Source: DATJGF01 sp035495315
GTDB taxonomy: Bacteria; Verrucomicrobiota; Verrucomicrobiia; Limisphaerales; UBA8199
Assembly (NCBI GenBank): GCA_035495315.1
Contig: DATJGF010000106.1
Location: 1-13,960 of the forward strand
Direction of reading: 5' to 3'
DNA length: 13,960 nt
This document shows positions 1-6,811 of the stretch, piece by piece; position 1 is the first letter of the stretch; each line of letters starts with the position of its first letter. The position numbers and the translations under genes were made by a program. The notes below the pieces were generated by a model. That model was not told the origin of the DNA. It did no database searches and saw nothing but the letters and a program-made list of their open reading frames with translations.

Positions 1-1
1 C

Positions 2-1159
2 GATGCTGAACGTCCTGCGATCCTGGTCACAGTGGATAACTGTGGTGTCCCCGCAGCGATTCGCGACGAAGTCGCGCAGCGCCTGCGAAAAAAGAAGCAC
101 GTCGACCCGGACCGGTTGGCGGTGTGTTCTACCCACACCCATTCCGCGCCCTGGGTTGAAGGATTTGCGCCAAACATCTTTGGTGGACCGATTCCGCCTC
201 CGGAATTGGAGCACGTGAAGCGATACACGCGTGAGTTAACCGACGCGCTCGAGACCGTCGCGTTGCAGGCCCTGGCCGAGCGACGCCCAGCACGATTGAC
301 CTGGGCTATTGGCAAAGCCGGATTCGCCGCCAACCGCCGGACGAAAGGCGGACCTGTCGATCACGACCTGCCGGTTCTTTTTGTGTCAGGAGCTGATGGC
401 CAGTTGCGCGCGGTGTTACTCAGTTATGCGTGCCACTGCACCACCCTGGGCGGAGACTTCAACCAGATTTGTGGAGACTGGGCGGGCTATGCTGCCGAAG
501 ATCTCGAAACCGAACATCCAGGTGCTATTGCCCTGGTCGCACTTGGGTGCGCCGGGGACGCCAATCCCGAACCCCGCTCGAAGCTCGAATTGGCGCGCCA
601 ACACGGTCAGGAGATCGCCGCCGAGGTAAAGACCGTCCTGGCAGGCAAAGTCACCTCGGTCGAGGGAGAACTGACCTGCCGCACTCGCAGCATCGACCTG
701 TCCTTTGATGCTCTGCCGACCCGCGCCGATCTGGACGTGCTCGCCAAGCAGACGAATTTTGTCGGCAGCCATGCGCGGTTGAATCTCGCCCGGCTCAATC
801 GAGGCGAATACTTGCCGACGACCCTGGCTTACATGATTCAGACTTGGTGCTTTGGAGATAGTCTCGTATTCGTGAACTTGCCCGGAGAGGTGGTCGTTGA
901 TTATTCCTTGCGTTTAAAGAAGGAATTTGATTCCAGCCGCCTTTGGATCAATGCGTATGCCAACGACGTTCCTTGCTATATCCCGTCGGAACGTATTCTG
1001 CAGGAGGGCGGGTATGAAGGAGGTGGCGCAATGATTTATTACGACAGACCGACTCGGCTGGCGCCGGGGATTGAGAGCGCTATTATCCAAACGGTCCATG
1101 CATTAGTCCCTACTGAATTCGCGAACGCAAACCGCACAACCCAAAACGAAACGAAATGA
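2..1159 (+). CDS. Neutral/alkaline ceramidase-like hydrolase (5' partial)
   Basis: This is the C-terminal part (385 codons visible) of a protein resembling the N-terminal domain of neutral/alkaline non-lysosomal ceramidases, zinc amidases that usually act outside the cytoplasm. The frame is open to the left edge, so the start and any signal peptide lie outside the window; the internal ATG at 32 is not the start, because the family-like stretch LVTVDNCGV begins before it. Visible family motifs are THTHSAP (nt 131-151), the YACHCTTLGGD block with its histidine at 434-436, GDWAGYA followed by LGCAGDANPEP (about 475-575), LPGEVVVDY, and a C-terminal YIPSERILQEGGYEGG segment. The HxH, the CH histidine, and the later Glu and Tyr match the kind of residues that bind zinc in known ceramidases. 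The substrate is not shown: many environmental homologues are annotated only by this domain. The stop overlaps the next start as ATGA, suggesting translational coupling. Confidence 0.85.
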   Translation, partial: DAERPAILVTVDNCGVPAAIRDEVAQRLRKKKHVDPDRLAVCSTHTHSAPWVEGFAPNIFGGPIPPPELEHVKRYTRELTDALETVALQALAERRPARLTWAIGKAGFAANRRTKGGPVDHDLPVLFVSGADGQLRAVLLSYACHCTTLGGDFNQICGDWAGYAAEDLETEHPGAIALVALGCAGDANPEPRSKLELARQHGQEIAAEVKTVLAGKVTSVEGELTCRTRSIDLSFDALPTRADLDVLAKQTNFVGSHARLNLARLNRGEYLPTTLAYMIQTWCFGDSLVFVNLPGEVVVDYSLRLKKEFDSSRLWINAYANDVPCYIPSERILQEGGYEGGGAMIYYDRPTRLAPGIESAIIQTVHALVPTEFANANRTTQNETK

Positions 1160-1989
1160 ATTCAAATCTCCGCAATCGTCTGGCGGTCTGCAGTTGGTCG
1201 TTGCAACCGTCGAATCCCGACGAACTGGCCGGCAAATTGCTCGAGTTAGGCATTCCCCGCGTTCAACTCGCGCTCGATCCGTTGCGGGAAGATGCGGCAG
1301 TTTGGGGATCGACCGCCGGCCTGATGCGCGCCAAGGGGATTAAGATTGTGTCGGGCATGTTCGGTTGTGTCGGCGAAGATTACACGACGCTGGATACCAT
1401 CCGACGAACCGGCGGAATCGCTCCCGATGAGACCTGGGACCAGAACCGGAAAAATATCCATCTGACGGTGGCGCTCGCCCGTGAGCTCGGCCTGAAATTA
1501 GTGACCTTTCATGCCGGATTTGTGCCGCACGATGACCAGGACCCGGGTTTCGCCAAGATGCTTGCCCGTTTGCGGGAAGTGGCGGACTTGTTTGGAGCCG
1601 CTGGCATGGTCCTTGGATTGGAGACGGGCCAGGAAACTGCGCCGGCATTGGGGCACCTGTTGCAACAGCTGAGTCGAGAGAACGTCGCCGTGAATTTTGA
1701 CCCGGCCAATATGATTCTATACGACAAGGGCAATCCGATTGAGGCCCTGAAAGTGCTCGGACGGTGGATTCGTCAGGTGCATATTAAAGATGGCATCCGC
1801 ACCAAGACCCCCGGCACCTGGGGGGAAGAGGTCCCTGCCGGCAAAGGTGAGGTCGATTGGCGCGCCTTTTTTGATACGCTGTCAAAATTGAATTTCTCGG
1901 GGGCCGCTATAATCGAGCGTGAAGCCGGTAATCAGCGCGTAGCTGACATTCGCACCGCGAAGGAATTGGTCGAGAAATTGGTGCGGTGA
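1156..1989 (+). CDS. Sugar phosphate isomerase/epimerase-like TIM barrel
   Basis: This 277-residue protein belongs by sequence to the xylose isomerase-like TIM-barrel superfamily (AP endonuclease family 2 fold), whose members isomerise or epimerise sugars and sugar phosphates using a divalent metal. Likely metal ligands are Glu156 in LGLETGQE, Asp182 in NFDPAN, His209 in VHIKD and Glu254 in IIEREAGN, each at a strand end in the usual order; FHAG at 118-121 and GKGEVDW at 229-235 are further family hallmarks. There is no signal peptide, so it is probably cytosolic. The start ATG at 1156 overlaps the stop of the ceramidase-like gene by four bases, and I see no Shine-Dalgarno sequence, so it is probably translated by coupling. 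The exact substrate cannot be told; pairing with a secreted hydrolase hints at catabolism of a released compound, which is inference. Confidence 0.85.
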   Translation: MNSNLRNRLAVCSWSLQPSNPDELAGKLLELGIPRVQLALDPLREDAAVWGSTAGLMRAKGIKIVSGMFGCVGEDYTTLDTIRRTGGIAPDETWDQNRKNIHLTVALARELGLKLVTFHAGFVPHDDQDPGFAKMLARLREVADLFGAAGMVLGLETGQETAPALGHLLQQLSRENVAVNFDPANMILYDKGNPIEALKVLGRWIRQVHIKDGIRTKTPGTWGEEVPAGKGEVDWRAFFDTLSKLNFSGAAIIEREAGNQRVADIRTAKELVEKLVR

Positions 1990-2008
1990 GGCCGGCGAGT
2001 GTTCAGTT

Positions 2009-2058
2009 CTCGTAGCGCAAAGTTTCACTCTGCTGTACCGCAGACTTTTAGTCTGCTG
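2009..2058 (+). repeat. Twin-hairpin repeat, copy A
   Basis: A palindromic element of about 50 bases that begins CTCGTAGCGC and contains two 17-base hairpins separated by TGTACC. Hairpin 1 (2017-2033) has arms GCAAAGT/ACTCTGC with one mismatch and loop TTC; hairpin 2 (2040-2056) has perfect arms GCAGACT/AGTCTGC and loop TTT. Closely related copies lie at 2111-2158 (opposite orientation) and 13216-13264. It lies in the gap between the isomerase-like gene and ftsK. It looks like a REP/MITE-type intergenic repeat rather than a gene. Confidence 0.8.
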
Positions 2059-2110
2059 ACGCATTCACTGATTTAGTCATCCCATTCAGCCAGCGATCTC
2101 CCAACCGCCT

Positions 2111-2158
2111 GCAGAGTGGAATTCTGCGTTACAGCAGGCTACAAGCCTGCGCTACGAG
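2111..2158 (-). repeat. Twin-hairpin repeat, copy B (inverted relative to A)
   Basis: The same element as copy A on the opposite strand; read on the minus strand it begins CTCGTAGCGC. Its hairpins (plus-strand coordinates) are 2134-2150, arms GCAGGCT/AGCCTGC with loop ACA, and 2111-2127, arms GCAGAGT/ATTCTGC with one mismatch. The first hairpin differs from other copies at stem positions but both arms changed together, so pairing is kept. Copies A and B face each other across 52 bases immediately upstream of ftsK. Confidence 0.8.
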
Positions 2159-2173
2159 AGCGCTACTCGTCGC

Positions 2174-2201
2174 TTGTCACTGCTCGCAACAAGTTGATAA
2201 C
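2174..2201 (+). promoter_or_regulatory. Candidate promoter for ftsK
   Basis: TTGTCA (2174-2179, five of six matches to the -35 consensus), a 16-base spacer, and GATAAC (2196-2201, four of six matches to -10). Transcription would begin about 2208, nearly at the ATG at 2210. The only Shine-Dalgarno-like stretch, GAGGG at 2204-2208, is too close to the ATG for normal use. This is a weak call because the -10 is poor. Confidence 0.25.
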
Positions 2202-2209
2202 TTGAGGGC

Positions 2210-4879
2210 ATGGCACGAAAGTCAACGGCAGATTCGGAGCCCAAGCACGGATTGAATGACGTCATCGGCATCGTGCTGATGGTGTTCGCCGTGCTGCTCC
2301 TGGTAGCGGTTTTGTCGTTCGATCGTCACGATTTGGCCGCACTCAGCACTCCGCCCAACCGGCCGGAACACAACTGGATAGGCCCACTGGGGGCGCGGAT
2401 GGCCTACTGGTCATTCCTGTTATTTGGTATCTGCGGGTACATGCTCCCCGTGCTGGTCGCCTTCGTGGGGTTCGGTTGTTTTTTTGAGGCACTTTCTTAC
2501 CTGAAACGGCGCTGGCCTTGGGGGGCCATTCTGCTGGTTTCTCTGATGGGTCTGTTGCACCTCGTCGACCTGCCCCATGTGCGCGACGCCGGTTCATTGT
2601 TTACCAAAGCCCGAATCGCTATTGGCGCGCCGAGCCTCGGCGGGTTGATTGGCCAAACGCTATACGATTTTGGTTTCAAGCTGCTAGGCAATATCGGGGC
2701 GGCCATCGTTTACATCGGATTCGACCTGATCAGCCTTCTTTTTCTCACCAATTTCCAATTAGGCGAATGGGTGCGCAGGATGTGGTCGCGCCAAAAGGAC
2801 GCCGAAGGAAGCTCCGAAGAGCAGACGCTTGAACGACGGGCCAAGGACTTGGAGAAGAAAAAGAAGCAACTCGAAGAAGAGGTGGCACGCTCCGGACTGG
2901 GGGCCGACCTTAAACCGGTACCGGAGCCGACGGTGCGAGACTTGAGCGTGCCGCAGGCGAAACCGGGTCGCGCCAAGAAGACCGTGGCACCCGAACCGCC
3001 GAAAGAACCGGCGCCGGCAGATGAGGTTGAGGTTATCCCGGCGCGGGAGGTCGCCGCAGCGACAACGGCGGACATCCTGGGAAAGAAACAGTCGAACGAC
3101 AAACGCGCTGAAGCTGTTGAGGCGGAAGCCATCTCGGCCGCTCCGGCAGACCAGGACAACCCGGAATCGGCCTCCGAACCTAAACCGGAATCGAAATCCG
3201 AACCAGCGCCAGTACCAACCGCACCGGCCCCCGTTCAGATTAAGCCGAAGCCAGCGCCAAAGAAACCCAAGCCGATCACAGTTGCCGCGACGCCGATGAT
3301 TGGAAATTACCAGTTGCCGTCGTTCGAATTTCTGCAACATCCCGATCCGACCATTAAGCCGACGGAATCCAAAGAAGAACTGATGGCCAATGCGCGTTTG
3401 ATGCAACAAACACTTGCGCAGTTTGATATCGAAGTTTCGTTGGGCGACATCACCAAGGGGCCCACCATTACGCGTTACGAATTGCATCCGGCTCCTGGAG
3501 TAAAGCTGGAAAAGATCACCGCGCTCAGCAACAACATCGCCGCAGCGCTCAAAGCCGAGCGCATCCATATTCTGGCGCCGGTACCGGGCAAGAGCTCGGT
3601 CGGAGTCGAGGTGCCGAACATCGTCAAGACCAAGGTCATCATTCGCGATCTGCTGGAGTCAGAAGAATGGCGTACCACCAAGGCAAAAATCCCGCTGGCT
3701 CTGGGGAAGGACGTGTATGGCAACCCGATTGTCGCCGATCTTTCGGAAATGCCGCACTTATTGATTGCGGGCAGCACCGGCTCGGGCAAATCGGTTTGCA
3801 TCAATGCAATTGTTTCATCGTTGCTGTATCGTTTTTCACCGGATCAGCTGCGCTTTGTAATGATCGATCCCAAGGTGGTCGAATTGCAGCACTACAATAT
3901 GCTGCCCCACCTGGTCGTGCCGGTGGTGACCGATCCCAAGAAAGTCATCCTGGCCTTGCGCTGGGTCGTTAACGAAATGGAGAAGCGCTATCAAATCTTC
4001 GCGCGTGTCGGCGTCCGCAACATCGGGTCCTTTAATTCCAGGCCCAAGCATAAACCCATCCCGCAGCAGGAACTGGAACTGCCGCTGATGGCGAAAAAGG
4101 AAAAGGTGGAGCCTGGCGCGGAGGGTTTCGCGGTCGAAGTGGATGAAGAGATTGTTGTGCCGCGGGAGGAAGACATCGTTATTCCGGAAAAGCTCAGCTA
4201 TATCGTCGTCATTATCGATGAGTTGGCGGACCTGATGTTGGTCGCGCCCGCCGATGTCGAAATGGCCATCGCGCGCATCACGCAGATGGCCCGCGCGGCG
4301 GGCATCCATTGCATCGTCGCTACTCAACGTCCCAGCGTCGATGTGATCACCGGCGTAATTAAAGCCAACATCCCCGCCCGTATCGCATTTCAAGTCGCCG
4401 CCAAAGTCGATTCGCGAACCATTCTCGACGCCATGGGAGCCGACAAACTTCTTGGCAAAGGCGATATGCTTTATCTGCCACCGGGCTCGGCCAAATTGAT
4501 CCGGGCGCAAGGCGCGCTGATTACTGATCCTGAAATCCAGAGCATTGTTGATTTCATCGCACGGCAGGCCAAGCCGAGTTACGAAGTCGAGATTCACCAG
4601 CAACTTTCCAAACCTGTAACCAGCTTCGACGAGGAGAGTGGGATTGATGAAGACGAAGAGATTATCCAGCAATGCATCGAGGTGATTCGGAGCGAACAAA
4701 AGGCCAGCGTCTCATTGCTGCAACGCCGGCTGCGCCTCGGCTACGGCCGCGCCGCCCGCATTATGGATGAACTCGAAAACCGCGGCATTGTGGGCCCCAG
4801 CAAAGGTGCTGAGCCGCGAGATATTCTGATAGACCTGGATGGCACCGGAATGGATGGCAAAGGGATCCAGAGTAGTTGA
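2210..4879 (+). CDS. ftsK: DNA translocase FtsK/SpoIIIE
   Basis: This 889-residue septal DNA motor pumps chromosome ends into daughter cells and brings termini together for dimer resolution. The N terminus has four likely membrane segments (about 17-37, 64-96, 104-119 and 160-181). A charged coiled-coil-like stretch (205-227) and a Pro/Ala/Lys/Glu-rich linker (about 230-362) follow. The motor has the Walker A motif GSTGSGKS at 521-528 and Walker B IVVIIDELADL at 665-675. The C-terminal winged-helix gamma domain, which in relatives reads polar DNA signals, covers about 813-880 with LLQRRLRLGYGRAARIMDEL. Odd point: about 50 mostly acidic residues (611-660) are inserted between IGSFNSR and the Walker B strand, where many FtsK proteins have a shorter segment. 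The gene stands alone, preceded by two inverted repeats and convergent with miaA, 15 bases apart. Start chosen because the membrane helix begins soon after it. Confidence 0.97.
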   Translation: MARKSTADSEPKHGLNDVIGIVLMVFAVLLLVAVLSFDRHDLAALSTPPNRPEHNWIGPLGARMAYWSFLLFGICGYMLPVLVAFVGFGCFFEALSYLKRRWPWGAILLVSLMGLLHLVDLPHVRDAGSLFTKARIAIGAPSLGGLIGQTLYDFGFKLLGNIGAAIVYIGFDLISLLFLTNFQLGEWVRRMWSRQKDAEGSSEEQTLERRAKDLEKKKKQLEEEVARSGLGADLKPVPEPTVRDLSVPQAKPGRAKKTVAPEPPKEPAPADEVEVIPAREVAAATTADILGKKQSNDKRAEAVEAEAISAAPADQDNPESASEPKPESKSEPAPVPTAPAPVQIKPKPAPKKPKPITVAATPMIGNYQLPSFEFLQHPDPTIKPTESKEELMANARLMQQTLAQFDIEVSLGDITKGPTITRYELHPAPGVKLEKITALSNNIAAALKAERIHILAPVPGKSSVGVEVPNIVKTKVIIRDLLESEEWRTTKAKIPLALGKDVYGNPIVADLSEMPHLLIAGSTGSGKSVCINAIVSSLLYRFSPDQLRFVMIDPKVVELQHYNMLPHLVVPVVTDPKKVILALRWVVNEMEKRYQIFARVGVRNIGSFNSRPKHKPIPQQELELPLMAKKEKVEPGAEGFAVEVDEEIVVPREEDIVIPEKLSYIVVIIDELADLMLVAPADVEMAIARITQMARAAGIHCIVATQRPSVDVITGVIKANIPARIAFQVAAKVDSRTILDAMGADKLLGKGDMLYLPPGSAKLIRAQGALITDPEIQSIVDFIARQAKPSYEVEIHQQLSKPVTSFDEESGIDEDEEIIQQCIEVIRSEQKASVSLLQRRLRLGYGRAARIMDELENRGIVGPSKGAEPRDILIDLDGTGMDGKGIQSS

Positions 4880-4894
4880 AATCGATTCGCCCGA

Positions 4895-5857
4895 TTAGGA
4901 TTTCGGGTTTCGGGTTTCGCATTTCTTGTCGCGCGAGTTGTTGAATTCCCGTGCGATGCGCGCTGCAACGTCATTAGCTTCCTGGTCAGGCTCTATAGGA
5001 ATCCAATTCAGCTGGAACTGGCGTCGGAACCAGGTCGTCTGGCGTTTGGCGTATTGACGTGTCCGAATCTTAACGAGCTCGGTCGTTTCTGAGAGTGGCC
5101 GCGCTCCTGCCAGATGTTCGAGGACTTGCTTGTATCCGAGTGCCTGGCTCGCGTTCGGGTTATTCTCCAGACCGCATTTCTTGAGTCGTTCGGTTTCTGC
5201 GATTAGGCCGCGAGTAAACATTTCCTCGACGCGAGTATCGATTCGGCGCCGAAGGTCGCCAGAGCTCCGAAGTAGGCCGAAGAAAGGAGTCCTCTGTGCT
5301 TCTGTTGCTGCGATGCTGGACCACGCCGCGCGTTGCTTAGAAAAGGGCCTGCCCGTCAAGCGGATCACTTCAAGGGCTCGGATAACTCGTCGTGGGTTCT
5401 GTTGATCGATTCGCTCGTAGGTGGCCGGGTCCAGCTGCGCTAGTTCCTGCAGCAGATCAGCTAAAGCTGTTGCTTCGAGTTTGGTACGCAACACGGGATC
5501 GCCCGGCGGAGCATTGCCCAACCCTTCAAACAACGCTTTAAAATACAAACCTGTTCCGCCACATAAAATCGGCAGCCGGCTTCGGGCCTGAATATCCGCC
5601 ACAGCTGAGGATGCCAATTGAACAAATTTGGCCGCATCGAACACTTCGGTGATCGGCAGCATATCGATAAGATGATGCGGCACGCGCGACCGGTCCCCGA
5701 GCGAAGGCTTGGCGGTTCCGATATCCATGCCGCGGTACACCTGCATCGAATCGACCGAGACTATTTCTCCGTTCAGGCGTGCACTTAACAGCAAGGCAAT
5801 TTCCGACTTGCCGACCGCGGTGGGGCCCGCAAGCACCAGGAAAGGGGGCGGGATCAT
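4895..5857 (-). CDS. miaA: tRNA dimethylallyltransferase MiaA
   Basis: This 320-residue enzyme transfers a dimethylallyl group to N6 of adenosine 37 in tRNAs that read UNN codons, the first step toward ms2i6A. The P-loop GPTAVGKS is at residues 11-18, followed by the family signature SVDSMQVYRGMDIGTAKP (34-51), VPHHLID, LCGGTGLYFKAL, and later NPRRVIRALEVI, QALGYKQVLEHL and RTRQYAKRQTTWFRR. Length is close to the usual 300-320. The ATG overlaps the lgt stop as ATGA, so lgt and miaA are likely one transcript with lgt first. Odd point: the last residues, CETRNPKS, are encoded by a 7-base tandem repeat (4898-4921), so the C-terminal tail appears to be a recent repeat-derived extension. Nothing catalytic lies in that tail. 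Confidence 0.97.
   Translation of the reverse strand: MIPPPFLVLAGPTAVGKSEIALLLSARLNGEIVSVDSMQVYRGMDIGTAKPSLGDRSRVPHHLIDMLPITEVFDAAKFVQLASSAVADIQARSRLPILCGGTGLYFKALFEGLGNAPPGDPVLRTKLEATALADLLQELAQLDPATYERIDQQNPRRVIRALEVIRLTGRPFSKQRAAWSSIAATEAQRTPFFGLLRSSGDLRRRIDTRVEEMFTRGLIAETERLKKCGLENNPNASQALGYKQVLEHLAGARPLSETTELVKIRTRQYAKRQTTWFRRQFQLNWIPIEPDQEANDVAARIAREFNNSRDKKCETRNPKS
4898..4920 (-). repeat. 7-base tandem array in the miaA 3' end
   Basis: On the minus strand the unit CGAAACC appears about three times in a row, the last copy slightly changed (CGAAATC), ending at the miaA stop codon. Because 7 is not a multiple of 3, the array is read in shifting frames and yields the tail ETRNPKS. It resembles the GTCCAAA array at 13180-13200 in unit length but not in sequence. 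Confidence 0.7.
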
Positions 5858-6660
5858 CGAGCCTGGCGCGGCTTCTGAGCCGGAGGCGGGTCGAGCCGCG
5901 TGCCGCGGGCCAGAACCGCGAAAAGCCCCAAACCGGCCGCCAGAATGCCTATGCTGACCACCTGGGCAGGTGTGGCCCAGCCTCCGAGGTAATGCACGGG
6001 GTAATCGCCCCGGAAAAATTCCACAAAAGAGCGCAGCAAGGCATAGCCGATCAAATAAGTCGCAAACACCTGGCCATCAAATTTTTTCCGGCGAAATAGC
6101 CAGGCCAGAAACGCGTAGAAACCAAGACTTAGAAGCGAATCGTAAATCTGTGTGGGATGAAGCGGAATTCCGGGCGGAGCTGGATGAGAACCCGGGGGAA
6201 AAGTAATCGCCCAGGGCAAATGACACTCACGTCCGTAGCAGCAGCCATTCATCAGGCAACCGATCCGGCCAAAGACGTAGCCCAGGGCAATGCTTGGCGC
6301 GATCGCGTCGGCAAGTTTCCAAATGGGGAGTTGCTTCACTCGAGCGTAAAGCAGGCAGCCCAAGGAAGCCCCAATCAAGCCGCCATAATAGACCAGGCCC
6401 CCTCGCCAAACTTTGAACACTTCCGTAATCGGCTCTCCAGCGAATTGCTCTTTCCAGTAAGAAATCACATAAAGCGTTCGCGCGCCGATAATTGTTCCAA
6501 TGATTAACCAGGGGCCGAGATCGAGGATCTTCTCGGCCGAGAAGCCTTCCCGCAGGCCGCGTCGGCTGGCGGTCCAAAGCCCTGCCAAAAAGGCCAACGC
6601 CACCATAATACCATACCAGGTAATGGTGAATGGACCGGCTTGGAAAGCAATCGGATGCAC
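5854..6660 (-). CDS. lgt: Prolipoprotein diacylglyceryl transferase Lgt
   Basis: This inner-membrane enzyme moves diacylglycerol from phosphatidylglycerol to the lipobox cysteine of prolipoproteins, the first step of lipoprotein maturation. The 268 residues are mostly membrane helices. Motifs are WYGIMVAL (15-22), RGGLVYYGGLIG (86-97), the signature GRIGCLMNGCCYG (131-143), HPTQIYDSLLS (168-178) and LLRSFVEFFRGD (208-219). Arg132 matches the essential arginine of the GRIGN signature. Where E. coli Lgt has SFHGG, this protein has VYYGG, and the signature carries three cysteines (135, 140, 141) instead of NFINGE; to my knowledge both occur in an established branch of the family. The start is GTG at 6660, supported by AAGG at 6666-6669 (minus strand) five bases away. 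It overlaps miaA by ATGA, so the two genes are likely co-transcribed. Confidence 0.96.
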   Translation of the reverse strand: MHPIAFQAGPFTITWYGIMVALAFLAGLWTASRRGLREGFSAEKILDLGPWLIIGTIIGARTLYVISYWKEQFAGEPITEVFKVWRGGLVYYGGLIGASLGCLLYARVKQLPIWKLADAIAPSIALGYVFGRIGCLMNGCCYGRECHLPWAITFPPGSHPAPPGIPLHPTQIYDSLLSLGFYAFLAWLFRRKKFDGQVFATYLIGYALLRSFVEFFRGDYPVHYLGGWATPAQVVSIGILAAGLGLFAVLARGTRLDPPPAQKPRQAR

Positions 6661-6787
6661 AAGAGCCTTAAGCTGCCGTACCGCAAGCCGCTGGTCAAAC
6701 CCAGCCGGTTTAGTCGTAATTCCTGGCGTTGCCTAGCGCCGTCGGCCTCATTGCGAGTGCAGACAGTGAGTGTCTCTTCCGTCAAGC

Positions 6788-6805
6788 GGCGTCGGAAAAG
6801 ACGCC
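6788..6805 (-). terminator. Hairpin just after the DUF3106-like gene
   Basis: Six-pair arms GGCGTC/GACGCC with a six-base loop begin seven bases after the TAA stop (read on the minus strand). There is no T-run after it on that strand, so it is not a classic intrinsic terminator; it might stabilise the 3' end or separate this operon from lgt. On the plus strand CGGCTTTT follows, but no plus-strand gene lies upstream. Confidence 0.25.
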
Positions 6806-6811
6806 CGGCTT

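Noticed and set aside
1882..2064. Short minus-strand frames over repeats A (1882-2064) and C (13107-13301), with the shared peptide SLRYSRV.
   Set aside because: The shared peptide comes only from translating the twin-hairpin repeats; these are spurious reading frames that could appear as false protein families.
2009..2158. Possible CRISPR-like or riboswitch reading of the palindromic repeats upstream of ftsK.
   Set aside because: Only two copies in opposite orientation with no regular spacers and no cas genes, and the third copy lies 11 kb away beside unrelated genes, so a dispersed repeat fits better.
2759..3568. A 269-codon open frame on the minus strand inside ftsK, and a similar 287-codon frame at 3836-4699.
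   Set aside because: Both are shadows of the ftsK coding strand: one is rich in Arg, Phe and Gly, the other in His and Asp, neither has a recognisable domain, and ftsK on the other strand is certain.
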